From positions 5,074,501-5,138,500 of the forward strand of contig NZ_VIGB01000003.1 of NCBI RefSeq assembly GCF_006636205.1: a DNA stretch of 64,000 bases, read 5' to 3'. The position numbers and the translations under genes are program-made. The notes beneath the pieces were generated by a model, which had not been told where the DNA came from, ran no database searches, and was given only the letters and a program-made list of their open reading frames with translations. Within the stretch, counting starts at the first letter, position 1; each line of letters opens with the position of its first letter. Below, one piece after another: positions 23,872 through 31,908 of the stretch. The stretch comes from Kitasatospora acidiphila (GTDB lineage Bacteria; Actinomycetota; Actinomycetes; Streptomycetales; Streptomycetaceae).

Positions 23872-24141
23872 ATGACGCTTCCCACAAACACTGAGCTGAT
23901 CATCCGTCACGCTCTGGCACAGGCCACACTCTGCGACGCCGATACGATCCCCGAAGACGGGCACCTGGAGCAGGACCTCGGGATCGACAGCCTGGCCCTG
24001 CACGAGCTGGTCGTGACCCTGGAGCAGCGACTGGCCGTCCTCATCCCGGACGAGGAGGTCGGCCGCCTGAACACCATCTCGGACGTCCGCGTCCTGCTCG
24101 CCCGGCTCGACCCCGCGACCGGAACGGACACCACCCAGTGA
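23872..24141 (+). CDS. Acyl/peptidyl carrier protein
   Basis: 89-residue stand-alone carrier protein. The helix-II signature LGIDSLALHELVVTLE places the phosphopantetheine-accepting Ser at residue 40; helices I, III and IV are recognisable and the protein is acidic. It needs a host phosphopantetheinyl transferase. The ATG has GAAGGA upstream, and the stop overlaps the FabV start (GTGA), which makes it the presumed substrate tether for both neighbouring enzymes. Confidence 0.92.
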   Translation: MTLPTNTELIIRHALAQATLCDADTIPEDGHLEQDLGIDSLALHELVVTLEQRLAVLIPDEEVGRLNTISDVRVLLARLDPATGTDTTQ

Positions 24142-25343
24142 CCACGCGAGAGATCGCCCCCAAGGGGCGCGGCTACCTGATCCTCAACTCCCACCCCACC
24201 GGCTGCGCCACGACGGTCGAGCGCATGTGGGAGTCCATCCCGGCCCGCAAGCCAGACGGCACCGCACCCACCGTCCTGCTGCTGGGCGCCAGCGCCGGCT
24301 ACGGACTCGCGATCCTCCTCGCCGGGCTCCGCCGACACGGCATCCGCGGCATCGGCGTCGCCTACGAGGCCCCGGAAACCGAGCGACGCACCGCCTCAGC
24401 CGGCTGGTACCGCACCGCTGCCGCCGCCGGCCTCGCGGCGGCCAACGGCAACGACTTCGAGTTCGTCAACGCCGACGCGTTCAGCGCCGACGCCAAGGCC
24501 GAGGTGCTGGACCGGATCGCCACGAAGCTCGGGCCAGTGGACTACCTGATCTACAGCCTCGCCGCACCGCGCCGCACCGACCCCGAGACCGGCGCCGTCT
24601 ACCACTCCGTCATCAAGCCGCTGGGCCAGCCCTACCAGGCCCCCTCGCTGGAGTTCGAGGACACCACCGCCCGAGTCGGCACGGTCAGCCTGGCCCAGGC
24701 CGACGAGGAGGAGCACCTGGCCACCGTCAAGGTGATGGGCGGCGAAGACTGGGAGATGTGGGTCGAGGCCCTGGCCGGGCGCGGCCTGCTCGCCGACGAC
24801 TTCACCACCGTCGCCCTGACCTACGTCGGCTCCGAGCTGACCGCCCCCGTGTACAGGCAGGGCACCATCGGCGCCGCCAAGGAGCACCTGGAGCGCACTG
24901 CGGCCGCTCTCAACGACACCGTGCTCGCCGACGGTGCCGGCCGGGCCTACACCGTGGTGGCCGGCGCCGCCGTCACCCAGGCGTCCACCGCCATCCCCTC
25001 CATCGCCCTCTACACCTCGCTGTTGCGCAACGTGCTCGGTCCGGAGGGCTGGCGCACCACGGCTGACCAGGCGGTGGACCTGTGGGAGCAGCTTAGCGGG
25101 GCCCGGCCGCTCGAACTGGACGACAAGGGTCGCATCCGCTTGGACGGTTGGGAGCTGGATGAGGGCGCGCAGGAGCGCGTGCGCAAGTTGTGGGAGGACC
25201 CGGCGGGGGTGCTGACCGGGGACCCGTCCGGGCCGATGTGGTTCTACGGCCAGTTCCGTGAGCTGTACGGCTGGGACGTGCCCGGCATCGGCTACGCGGG
25301 CCCGGTGGAAACCGCGGTGCCATGGCCGGACAGCCAGCCGTGA
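24138..25343 (+). CDS. fabV: FabV-type trans-2-enoyl-ACP/CoA reductase
   Basis: The 401-residue single-chain SDR-like enoyl reductase matches the FabV family along its length. It has the N-terminal HPTGC segment, the NADH loop LLGASAGYG, the block ASAGWYRTAA, the SLAAPRRTDP segment, VKVMGGEDWEMW, and the catalytic Y-x8-K (VYRQGTIGAAK). The C-terminus (WFYGQFRELYGWDVPGIGY) is also typical. The family reduces the enoyl double bond with NAD(P)H in fatty-acid synthesis and replaces FabI in some bacteria. Linked to a private ACP and a radical SAM gene, it is more likely a pathway enzyme than a housekeeping one. A terminator follows. Confidence 0.9.
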   Translation: MTTREIAPKGRGYLILNSHPTGCATTVERMWESIPARKPDGTAPTVLLLGASAGYGLAILLAGLRRHGIRGIGVAYEAPETERRTASAGWYRTAAAAGLAAANGNDFEFVNADAFSADAKAEVLDRIATKLGPVDYLIYSLAAPRRTDPETGAVYHSVIKPLGQPYQAPSLEFEDTTARVGTVSLAQADEEEHLATVKVMGGEDWEMWVEALAGRGLLADDFTTVALTYVGSELTAPVYRQGTIGAAKEHLERTAAALNDTVLADGAGRAYTVVAGAAVTQASTAIPSIALYTSLLRNVLGPEGWRTTADQAVDLWEQLSGARPLELDDKGRIRLDGWELDEGAQERVRKLWEDPAGVLTGDPSGPMWFYGQFRELYGWDVPGIGYAGPVETAVPWPDSQP

Positions 25344-25347
25344 CGAA

Positions 25348-25385
25348 GCGCCCCCGCTGCGGCCTGAGGGCCGCAGCGGGGGCGC
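25348..25385 (+). terminator. Intrinsic terminator after fabV operon
   Basis: A perfect 17-bp stem (GCGCCCCCGCTGCGGCC and complement) with a TGAG tetraloop, 5 bases after the stop. Confidence 0.9.
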
Positions 25386-25437
25386 CGTTGAACTGTCATC
25401 TGATCAGCCACCCGTGACCGCCCCGGACATGACGAAG

Positions 25438-25469
25438 CCGCCCCCGCCCCGGCCGAAGCCGAGACGGGG
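25438..25469 (-). terminator. Terminator of the prophage lysis transcript
   Basis: GCCCCCG and CGGGGGC arms with an inner CGGC-CGAA-GCCG stem, 10 bases beyond the stop of the last prophage gene. It closely resembles the hairpin at 19831-19860. Confidence 0.75.
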
Positions 25470-25478
25470 GCAGGTAGT

Positions 25479-25850
25479 TCAGCGGAGCAGCAGCGGGATC
25501 ATAGCTACCACGACAGCGAGCACAGCCGCGAGCGCAACGATCGGGGTCAGCGGCCAGCGACGCTCCTCCAGCGCATCAACCCGCGGTCTCACATCGGCAT
25601 TTGCCGCCTGTACACGCTCCACCTCCCCGAGACGCTGGTCGAGGTCGGCGGTGTCAGCGCGCTGCTGGTCCAACGCCCGCTCAGTATCAGCGCGATGCTG
25701 GGTGAGGGCCCGGTCGTGCTGATCCGAACGTTGCACCAGCAACGCCAACGACCCCTTGATCTCGGCGAAGGACTCGCCCACCACACCCCGCAGTCGCTCC
25801 AGCGCCAGCGCGGTCGCCGGATCCTCCGGCACCGGAGAAGCCACAGCCAT
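25479..25850 (-). CDS. Coiled-coil protein with C-terminal membrane anchor (lysis module)
   Basis: 123 residues: a long coiled coil (about 20-90) with heptad-like QRSDQHDRALTQHRAD/DQQRADTADLDQRL segments, then one C-terminal membrane helix (LTPIVALAAVLAVVVAMIPLLLR). This resembles XhlA/haemolysin-type membrane proteins that work with holin and endolysin. It is the last gene of the lysis cluster, 7 bases after the endolysin gene. A holin-partner role is inferred from position. Confidence 0.65.
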   Translation of the reverse strand: MAVASPVPEDPATALALERLRGVVGESFAEIKGSLALLVQRSDQHDRALTQHRADTERALDQQRADTADLDQRLGEVERVQAANADVRPRVDALEERRWPLTPIVALAAVLAVVVAMIPLLLR

Positions 25851-25857
25851 CCTCCGA

Positions 25858-26718
25858 TCAGTGGCTTATGGGCCGCTGCCAGGCGGCGTCCCAGGTGTGC
25901 GCCCCGACGATGCCGTCCACCGCCAGCGGCCAGCCGTGGTCGGTGCTGTCCTGCTGGAACTGCCGGCAGATGCTCGCGGACGCGGGGCCGTACCAGCCGT
26001 CCGCGGTGATCTGCCAGCCGCGGCGGGCCATCTGCTGCTGCCAGTTGTAGATGTTGCCGTCGTGCATCTCGTTCGACTGGAGCTTGAAGTCGTAGCCGGG
26101 CCACGGCTGGTGCCCGGCGGGCGTGGGCGTGGGCGCGAACGACGAGGCCCAGGAGCGCAGTTCGCCGGTGCTGCCGAGGTGGCAGAAGTCCTGGTCGACA
26201 CCGCTGGCGCTGTTGTACTGGTGGAACAGCCAGTTGGCGCTGACCCCGGGCTGGCCGGCCGGTCGGCCCTCGGTGGCGATCCACAGGTAGTCCTGGTAGT
26301 AGCCGGTGGTGTCGACGTTGTCCCAGTAGTCGGCGTTGCAGTACATGCCGACCGGCCGCTGCGGAGCCGAGGCCTTCAGGTGCCGCAGGAAGGCCTCCTT
26401 GTACGCCAACTGGTTCCCGTGCGAGACACCCGAGTTGGCGGAGTCGTAGCCCTCCCAGTCCAGGCAGAGCAGCTCACCGACCGCCGGCTGCGCGATCGAG
26501 AGGAAGTGATCCGCCTCACTCTGCGCCGAGTTCCGCATGTCCGGGTAGTGGTAGTAGCCGACCACCAGCCCCGCGTTGCGCGCCGCGTCCCGCTGACTGG
26601 CCCACTCCGGGTTGGTGTACGTGAGGCCCTCGGTGACCTTGACGAACGCAAAGCTGAGGCCGCTCGCGTCCGGCCGCGCCGCCTGGTAGCTGGACCAGTC
26701 CTGTCCGTTGATGCCCAT
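25858..26718 (-). CDS. Endolysin: GH25 lysozyme with peptidoglycan-binding domain
   Basis: The 286-residue muramidase hydrolyses the MurNAc-GlcNAc backbone for host lysis. The GH25 barrel starts INGQDWSSYQ (catalytic-site Asp at strand 1), with VVGYYHYPD and the catalytic pair in LLCLDWEGYD (Asp-Trp-Glu). From about residue 205 there is a C-terminal peptidoglycan-binding region with two half-repeats (ITADGWYGPASASICRQFQ and AVDGIVGAHTWDAAW). It has no signal peptide, so it needs a holin. The start overlaps the stop of the upstream holin candidate by one base. Confidence 0.92.
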   Translation of the reverse strand: MGINGQDWSSYQAARPDASGLSFAFVKVTEGLTYTNPEWASQRDAARNAGLVVGYYHYPDMRNSAQSEADHFLSIAQPAVGELLCLDWEGYDSANSGVSHGNQLAYKEAFLRHLKASAPQRPVGMYCNADYWDNVDTTGYYQDYLWIATEGRPAGQPGVSANWLFHQYNSASGVDQDFCHLGSTGELRSWASSFAPTPTPAGHQPWPGYDFKLQSNEMHDGNIYNWQQQMARRGWQITADGWYGPASASICRQFQQDSTDHGWPLAVDGIVGAHTWDAAWQRPISH

Positions 26719-27056
26719 CAGTCCTCCTGGAGCTGGGTGGTGGGGTGGAGTTCGGCGACGAGGCCACGCAAGAGCTTCAGCTCGTCGCGGAGAAGCCGGC
26801 GGTCCTCCAGGACCGCGTCATGGGTCTCGCGAGCCTGACGCTCAGCGGCCCGACCAAGGACCGACTGGCCAACGGCCAGCAAGGGCAGCGCTACGAGCTG
26901 CACCACGTTGCTCCAGTACAGGAGCGAGTTGATCGCCTTCGGGAACAGCAGCGGCAGCAGCCCGTACGCGGTGAAGACGTAGAACGCCCACATCGTGCCG
27001 AACGACCTGGTGGCCCGAACCGCCAGGCGCTCGTTGAACTTGCTGGCCCGGCTCAC
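26718..27056 (-). CDS. Putative holin
   Basis: 112 residues with two membrane helices (TMWAFYVFTAYGLLPLLF and LLYWSNVVQLVALPLLAVGQ) and a charged C-terminal helix (RQARETHDAVLEDRRLLRDE), a layout found in small phage holins and DUF1003-like proteins. The GTG overlaps the HNH stop by 4 bases and its stop overlaps the endolysin ATG. Position directly before the endolysin is the main support for the role. Confidence 0.6.
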   Translation of the reverse strand: MSRASKFNERLAVRATRSFGTMWAFYVFTAYGLLPLLFPKAINSLLYWSNVVQLVALPLLAVGQSVLGRAAERQARETHDAVLEDRRLLRDELKLLRGLVAELHPTTQLQED

Positions 27057-27520
27057 CCGGTCACCTCCCGCGCAGGTACGGCCTCGGCCGGCGGCGCCAT
27101 GTCGGCCCGCCACACCCGCAGCGGCTCCCACAGCGGGCCCGGCAGCACGTGCACACCGAGGTGGGTGCGGTGGTGCACAGGGCACAGCGGCTCCAGGTTC
27201 CCCGGCGACTCGACCCACGCCGCGAAGTCGGTATCGTCCTCGAAGTGGTGGCCGAACGCCTGCGAGGCGAGCTCCAGGTCGACGCCGCCCGCAAGCGAGA
27301 ACTCGACGTGGGTGTGGTGCAGCTCGATCGGGCCTGGGAAGGTACAGCCGGGGATGGCGCACTTCAGCAGCCCGAGCCGCCGCATCCGCTCCTTCGCGGC
27401 GTGGAACAGGTGGTAGTGCGGGTCGCCCTCGCGGGGCTCGTGCGCGGGCACGTGGGCAATCCAGTGCGCGGAGCCGGCCTGGTCATGGGCGGCGACCTCG
27501 TGATGGTCGTGGGTGGTCAT
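27053..27520 (-). CDS. HNH-like zinc endonuclease domain protein
   Basis: About 155 residues. CAIPGCTFPGPIELHHTHVEF supplies a Cys pair and the HH of an HNH/treble-clef fold, and NLEPLCPVHHRTHLG supplies the second zinc Cys and the terminal catalytic His. It is a stand-alone domain without a specificity module. In phages such proteins act in packaging or as homing nucleases; here it sits in the lysis cluster rather than beside terminase. GGAGG is followed directly by ATGATG; the second ATG (27520) has the better spacing. Confidence 0.75.
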   Translation of the reverse strand: MTTHDHHEVAAHDQAGSAHWIAHVPAHEPREGDPHYHLFHAAKERMRRLGLLKCAIPGCTFPGPIELHHTHVEFSLAGGVDLELASQAFGHHFEDDTDFAAWVESPGNLEPLCPVHHRTHLGVHVLPGPLWEPLRVWRADMAPPAEAVPAREVTG

Positions 27521-27540
27521 CATGCCTCCGGCATGCGAAA

Positions 27541-27560
27541 GCCCCGCACGCTGGCGGGGC
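27541..27560 (-). terminator. Short hairpin between tail and lysis genes
   Basis: GCCCCGC and GCGGGGC around a 6-base loop. A related GCATGCGAAAGCCCCGC segment occurs at 37759-37774. Confidence 0.55.
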
Positions 27561-27577
27561 GTCAAGGGCGTTGAGGG

Positions 27578-27835
27578 TCAGGAGAAGGTGACCGGGTTCG
27601 ACGTCGCGTTCGTCGCGTAGATCACCGTGGTCTGCGTTGCCTTGGACACCGACACCTGGCTCGTGCAGCCAGTCGGAATCGGCAGCGCCTCCAGGGCCTG
27701 GACAAATGCAGCCACCGTGGCGTCGCTCCACGCTGGCGAGACCAAGTTGATGTTCGCGCTGTCCTGGCTGTCCGTCGCCGTCTCGGTGATGGTGTGCTGG
27801 ATGGCGTACTGCGTGAAGGCAGAGGTCGTGGTCAT
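27578..27835 (-). CDS. Small phage tail-module protein
   Basis: 85 residues, Ser/Thr-rich, beta-prone (TQYAIQHTITETATDSQD, TQTTVIYATN). There is no membrane segment. It lies 17 bases after the gene at 27853 and ahead of the lysis genes, so it is likely a minor tail or fibre accessory. Family unknown. Confidence 0.65.
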   Translation of the reverse strand: MTTTSAFTQYAIQHTITETATDSQDSANINLVSPAWSDATVAAFVQALEALPIPTGCTSQVSVSKATQTTVIYATNATSNPVTFS

Positions 27836-27852
27836 TCTGGGGGCCCTTCAGG

Positions 27853-28410
27853 TCAGAGGTGGGCGAAGGAGATGCTGAGAGCTGAGCAGACGTCCCCGTA
27901 GATCTGGGTGTTGAGCGACCCGCCAGACGTCTGGAGTCCGTGGACCTCGAGGTAGTCCGTGGTCCCGTTCAGGTAGACCTTCCGCAGCGGCGTAGCGATT
28001 GCCGTGGCCTGGCTGCTGCCCGCCGGGCCCCCGATCAGCGTCCCGGCCCCCTGCACAGGGTTGCCGTTCTTCGCGATCCGGGCGGCTCGGTTTCCGGTCA
28101 CGTTCGTCGCGAAACACACGGCCCCAGAAGCCCAGTACCAGCCCGGGGTCTGCGCGGTGTAGCGGGTCGGGTTGCTCGAGCTCCAGCCGCCGTAGGTGTC
28201 GGCGAGGATGCCAGCGGCATCTGAGAAGTTGATCGGGGTCCAGCTGGTGCCGCTGGGGATTGAGGTGGTGGTGGTCGCCTGGATGGCCTCGAACATCGGC
28301 GGGTTCAGCAGGAACGTCAGGCCCGCATACAGCTGGGCGTTCATGATCGCGGCAGTCGCGACGTCGCCGACGGACCACTGATACGGGACGGGCGGTGCAA
28401 CCCCCGTCAT
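27853..28410 (-). CDS. Putative tail fibre/appendage protein
   Basis: 185 residues starting at an ATG with GGAGG 5 bases upstream. The N-terminal part (WSVGDVATAAIMNAQLYAGLTFLLNPP) is typical of phage tail-tip/appendage proteins of actinophages. A beta-rich C-terminal domain follows (SIPSGTSWTPINF, TAQTPGWYWASGAVCF, RAARIAKNG, TDYLEVHGLQTSG), like C1q/TNF-type fibre knobs. Receptor contact is inferred. Confidence 0.75.
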   Translation of the reverse strand: MTGVAPPVPYQWSVGDVATAAIMNAQLYAGLTFLLNPPMFEAIQATTTTSIPSGTSWTPINFSDAAGILADTYGGWSSSNPTRYTAQTPGWYWASGAVCFATNVTGNRAARIAKNGNPVQGAGTLIGGPAGSSQATAIATPLRKVYLNGTTDYLEVHGLQTSGGSLNTQIYGDVCSALSISFAHL

Positions 28411-28471
28411 GGGCACCTCCGGGCATGCCGAGGACCGGCCCGCACAAGCAGGCCGGTCCGGGTGAGTACGG

Positions 28472-31400
28472 TCAGTAGGCGGCGCGCGGCCCGGCCGCCG
28501 AGAGGGTGGCCCCGCCGTCCAGCGACGCCGGGTACCCCGCCGCCGTCGCGGCCGGCAACTGGAGACCGGACGGCAGCGGCTGGCAGACGACATCGCCGAC
28601 CGGGTGGTTGTGGACGGTGTTGGCCGTGAAGGTCACCGCCACGCTGGTGTAGCCCGGCGAGGTAGCCGCGACGGACTTCACCGTCAGGTTCTCGGCGCTC
28701 GCCGTGCCGTAGCCGAGCGTCAGCACCGTGCCGGGTGCCAGGACCGCCGCGGCCGGGTTGGTGGCCGAGCCGGTCAGCGCCGCCAGGGTCACGGTCGCCG
28801 TCCCCGCCGTGGACGCCGTGGCGACCGTGGTGTGCAGCGCCGCCGCGACCCACCAGCCCAGGAACGGCCCGGCGGGGGTGAGCTGCAGTCGGACCTTGAG
28901 GTTGCCCTGGTCGTCGCCCTCCCACGTCACGTGCTCGACGAACTGCTGCAGGCTGATCGCTGCAGCACCGGGCCCCGACGGTGGCCGGCGGTTGACCTGA
29001 GCTCGTGCGCCGAACCCCAGGCCCAGAACCTGCGACCAGAGAGCCGGGTTCGAGGCGGGATCGACGGTCAGTGTGCTCAACCGCGGTTGCGGCTGCCCGT
29101 ACTGCGACACCAGGTACTGCCCTGCCGCCAGGGCCAGAGTCGGGTCCTGCGCGTTGATCTGCCGCGGAAGCGTGCGAGGCAGATACTCGACCTGGGAGGC
29201 GGTGTTGTTGGCGGGCTGCATCGGCTGTGCAGGCGCTCCTGGGGCAGCCTGGTTGGTGATTTGGGCCACGTTGTAGATGTGCGTCGGGTCGAGCTCCACC
29301 ACCACGTCACCGAAATAGGGGACCTCGCCAGCGGCCTGTTGCTCGCCGAAGACGACTGCGGGCTGGGGCTGCAGGTAGCGCCACTTGCGGCCCGTCAGCC
29401 ACAGCGTCCCGGCGGCGTCGACATACACTTGGCCGGCCTCGGTGTCCCCAACCAGTTCCAATGCGGTCATGGGGTCGGTGCCGGCCAGGTTCGCCCCGCC
29501 CATGGCGATGGTGGCCGCCTCCGCCTGGACGGTGCCGCCGTAGCCGCACATCGTCAGGATCCGCTGGGCCCGAACCGCGCTGGTCTCCCCAGCCCAGCCC
29601 GTGGCGAAGCCAGCTGCGAGGTCGCTGAACGAGGGGACGTTGTTGGTCGGGACCTCCACGGCGTACGCCAAGTCGCCGCTGTACGCCCACAGGTAGTTGC
29701 CGACGGCGGTCTGAACGTTCATGCCGATGGTGTCCGAGGTGATCCCGGTGGGCTGCACGCTGACGGCGTTGGTGTTGTAGAAGCCCGCGCCGTCGATGTT
29801 GGCGTTCAAGGTTTTGCCGTCCGGCGTGAGGATCAGCGCGGCCATGTGCCAGTTGCCGTCACAGTAGTTCGCCGTCGCGATCGTGAAGTCGATATTTCCC
29901 CCGGCGGCGTTGGTCGAGTTGACGTGCAGGTGCCCGCTGGAATCCAAGGCCAAGCCGCCTTGGCTCTTGTTCGAGCTGGACGACGACTGCCACCACCACA
30001 GCGCCATTTGTGTTCCGGCCGGCGGCAGCGTGCTGGTGCGGAAACAGATGATCCGTGTCCAGCCGGAGCCCGACGGCGGCCCGTTCGGTGTTCCCAGGTT
30101 GATGAAGCTGCCCTGCGAGTTGAAGAAGCTGCTGGGCGTGGCGTTGGCCATGGTGACCACTGGGCCAGGCGCCCCAACGAAGCCCGACCCGCTGACGCTG
30201 CTGCCGCTTGTCACCGTGCCCGCGCCGTATGGGGAGCTGGCGAGGTAGGTGGCGCCGTGCTTGCCGGAGGCATCCCGCCACCACACGGAGCCCTGCAGCT
30301 CATCCAGCGGATACAGCCGATCCGGGCCCAGCGCCATCAGCCCAGCCATCAGCGACGGCTGGAGCGTGAACTGACTCAGCCCGGCGAGCACATCGATACA
30401 GGTCAAGTCGACCAGACCATAGGTGCCTTGCTGCTGCCAGTGCTGTGGCCAGCGCTCCACAAACCCCGACCACAGCGGGTAGATTACGCCGCCCGCCGTC
30501 CACGGCGTTGCGGCCGCTGCCCGCTCCATCTGCCAGGCCGTCACGTACATCGTGCTGGCGCTCGCCGGACTACTGGAGATCTGCACGCTCGGCCGGCAGC
30601 CGACTGCCGTCGCCGGCGCGGTCACCGTGTAGGTCAGCAGTGCCCAACTCGTACCGAGCACCGGTACCGTGACGGCGCTCCCGATGCTCACCGTAATCCG
30701 GGCCCCCGTCACGTCGTACCAGCTGACGCGGTGCGCCGCCTGCAGCGTCGCATCGCCGCCTGCGGCCTGGGCCACCCAGCAGGAGAACGTATACGGCTGG
30801 CCGCCGACCACCGGGAGTGCGGACGCGTCCGAAACCGGCCACCCGGCACCGCCGTTGTTCGCCGCCGCCAGGCCAACCAGGTTGGTGGCAGCGGTCGAGG
30901 CCGGGATCGTCCAGGTCACAGCCGCCGTGTGCCCGGTTGGGGCGGGTGGCAGGCCGGAGGTCAGCGCGAAGCTACCGGCGCTGCTGCCGAGATTGGCCAC
31001 GCTGGACGCAGTGCTGACGCCCTGCGGAAGGGCGTTGCGGGTCGGCGGCCACACCGCCTGAAGCCTGCACGCCCGCATCGGCACCACGTTCGGGTAGTAC
31101 GGGGAGGACGAGTTGAGTGCGTCCAGGGCCCCGTCCAGGTTCCACAGGGAGACTGTCATCTGGCCGCTCTGGATCTGGTCCAGCTCGTACTGCCGGCCAG
31201 ACTGTTCCACGCTCCAGGTGCCGCGCAGCCGCGACGACAGGTCCACGTAGGAGGGCTGCGTCGTCATGGCGCCGCCGGTGTTGAACGCCACCTGAAATCT
31301 GATGGATGGCCAGCTCGGCATCAACGGGCTGGCCCCGGCCGGGGTGTTGACGTGCTCGATGTAGGCCGTCTGCCCCGCGATGCTGGCGCCAGCCACGAAG

Positions 31401-31905
31401 TACGCGCTGACAGCGTGCGGAGACCAGCTGTACGGGATGGCGGCAAGCTGGGTCCAGCTGAAGCCGTCCGGACTGGTCGAGAAGAGCCACTGCCCGCTGC
31501 TCTCGGTCAGCATCCACCAGGCGTGTGCTGTCGGGTCGAAGGTTGGCAGGCTGACCGTGGTGAAGGCGCCAGCGTTGACGACGATCGCCTGCCACTGGGT
31601 GCCCGGCGAGCACGCGAGGTAGGCGCTGTTGTTGCCGTCTTGCTGGACCTTCAGCAGCGTCTGCACCACAGCGCCGCCGGTCCCGGCCAGCGCCGGAGTT
31701 ACCCGGGCGTACAGGGACTGCCCTGTCGCTTCGTAGGGCCTGAGGCGCCCAGCGAGGGGTAGACGCTGGCTGCCTGCACGCCGACCCGGCCCGGCGCCAC
31801 GAGGGAGACGCCGGTGCCGCTGGTCGCGTTCCACACCGCGGTGTTGAGTGCGGCGCTGGTGAACGGGTCGGCCAGGCTGCCGAGCAGGGGGTTCGTCACG
31901 GCCAC
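28472..31905 (-). pseudogene. Minor tail protein gene interrupted by a -1 frameshift
   Basis: Intact, this would encode about 1,144 residues. The first 68 codons (31905 down to 31699) begin MAVTNPLLGSLADPFTS and hit a stop. A continuation with matching sense (YEATGQSLYARVTPAL) runs in the -1 frame from about 31735 to 28472. One missing C in a CCC run near 31735 restores SGPYEATGQ. The main part has concanavalin-like carbohydrate-binding features and a baseplate-type C-terminal half (RAQRILTMCGYGG, LELVGDTEAGQVYVD). It follows the tape-measure gene with 3 bases between. It could be a real mutation, a sequencing error or recoding. Confidence 0.75.
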
Positions 31906-31908
31906 CTC

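Noticed and set aside
27053..27520. HNH protein as packaging nuclease beside terminase
   Set aside because: The gene is in the lysis cluster, 20 kb from terminase, so that role is not supported by position.
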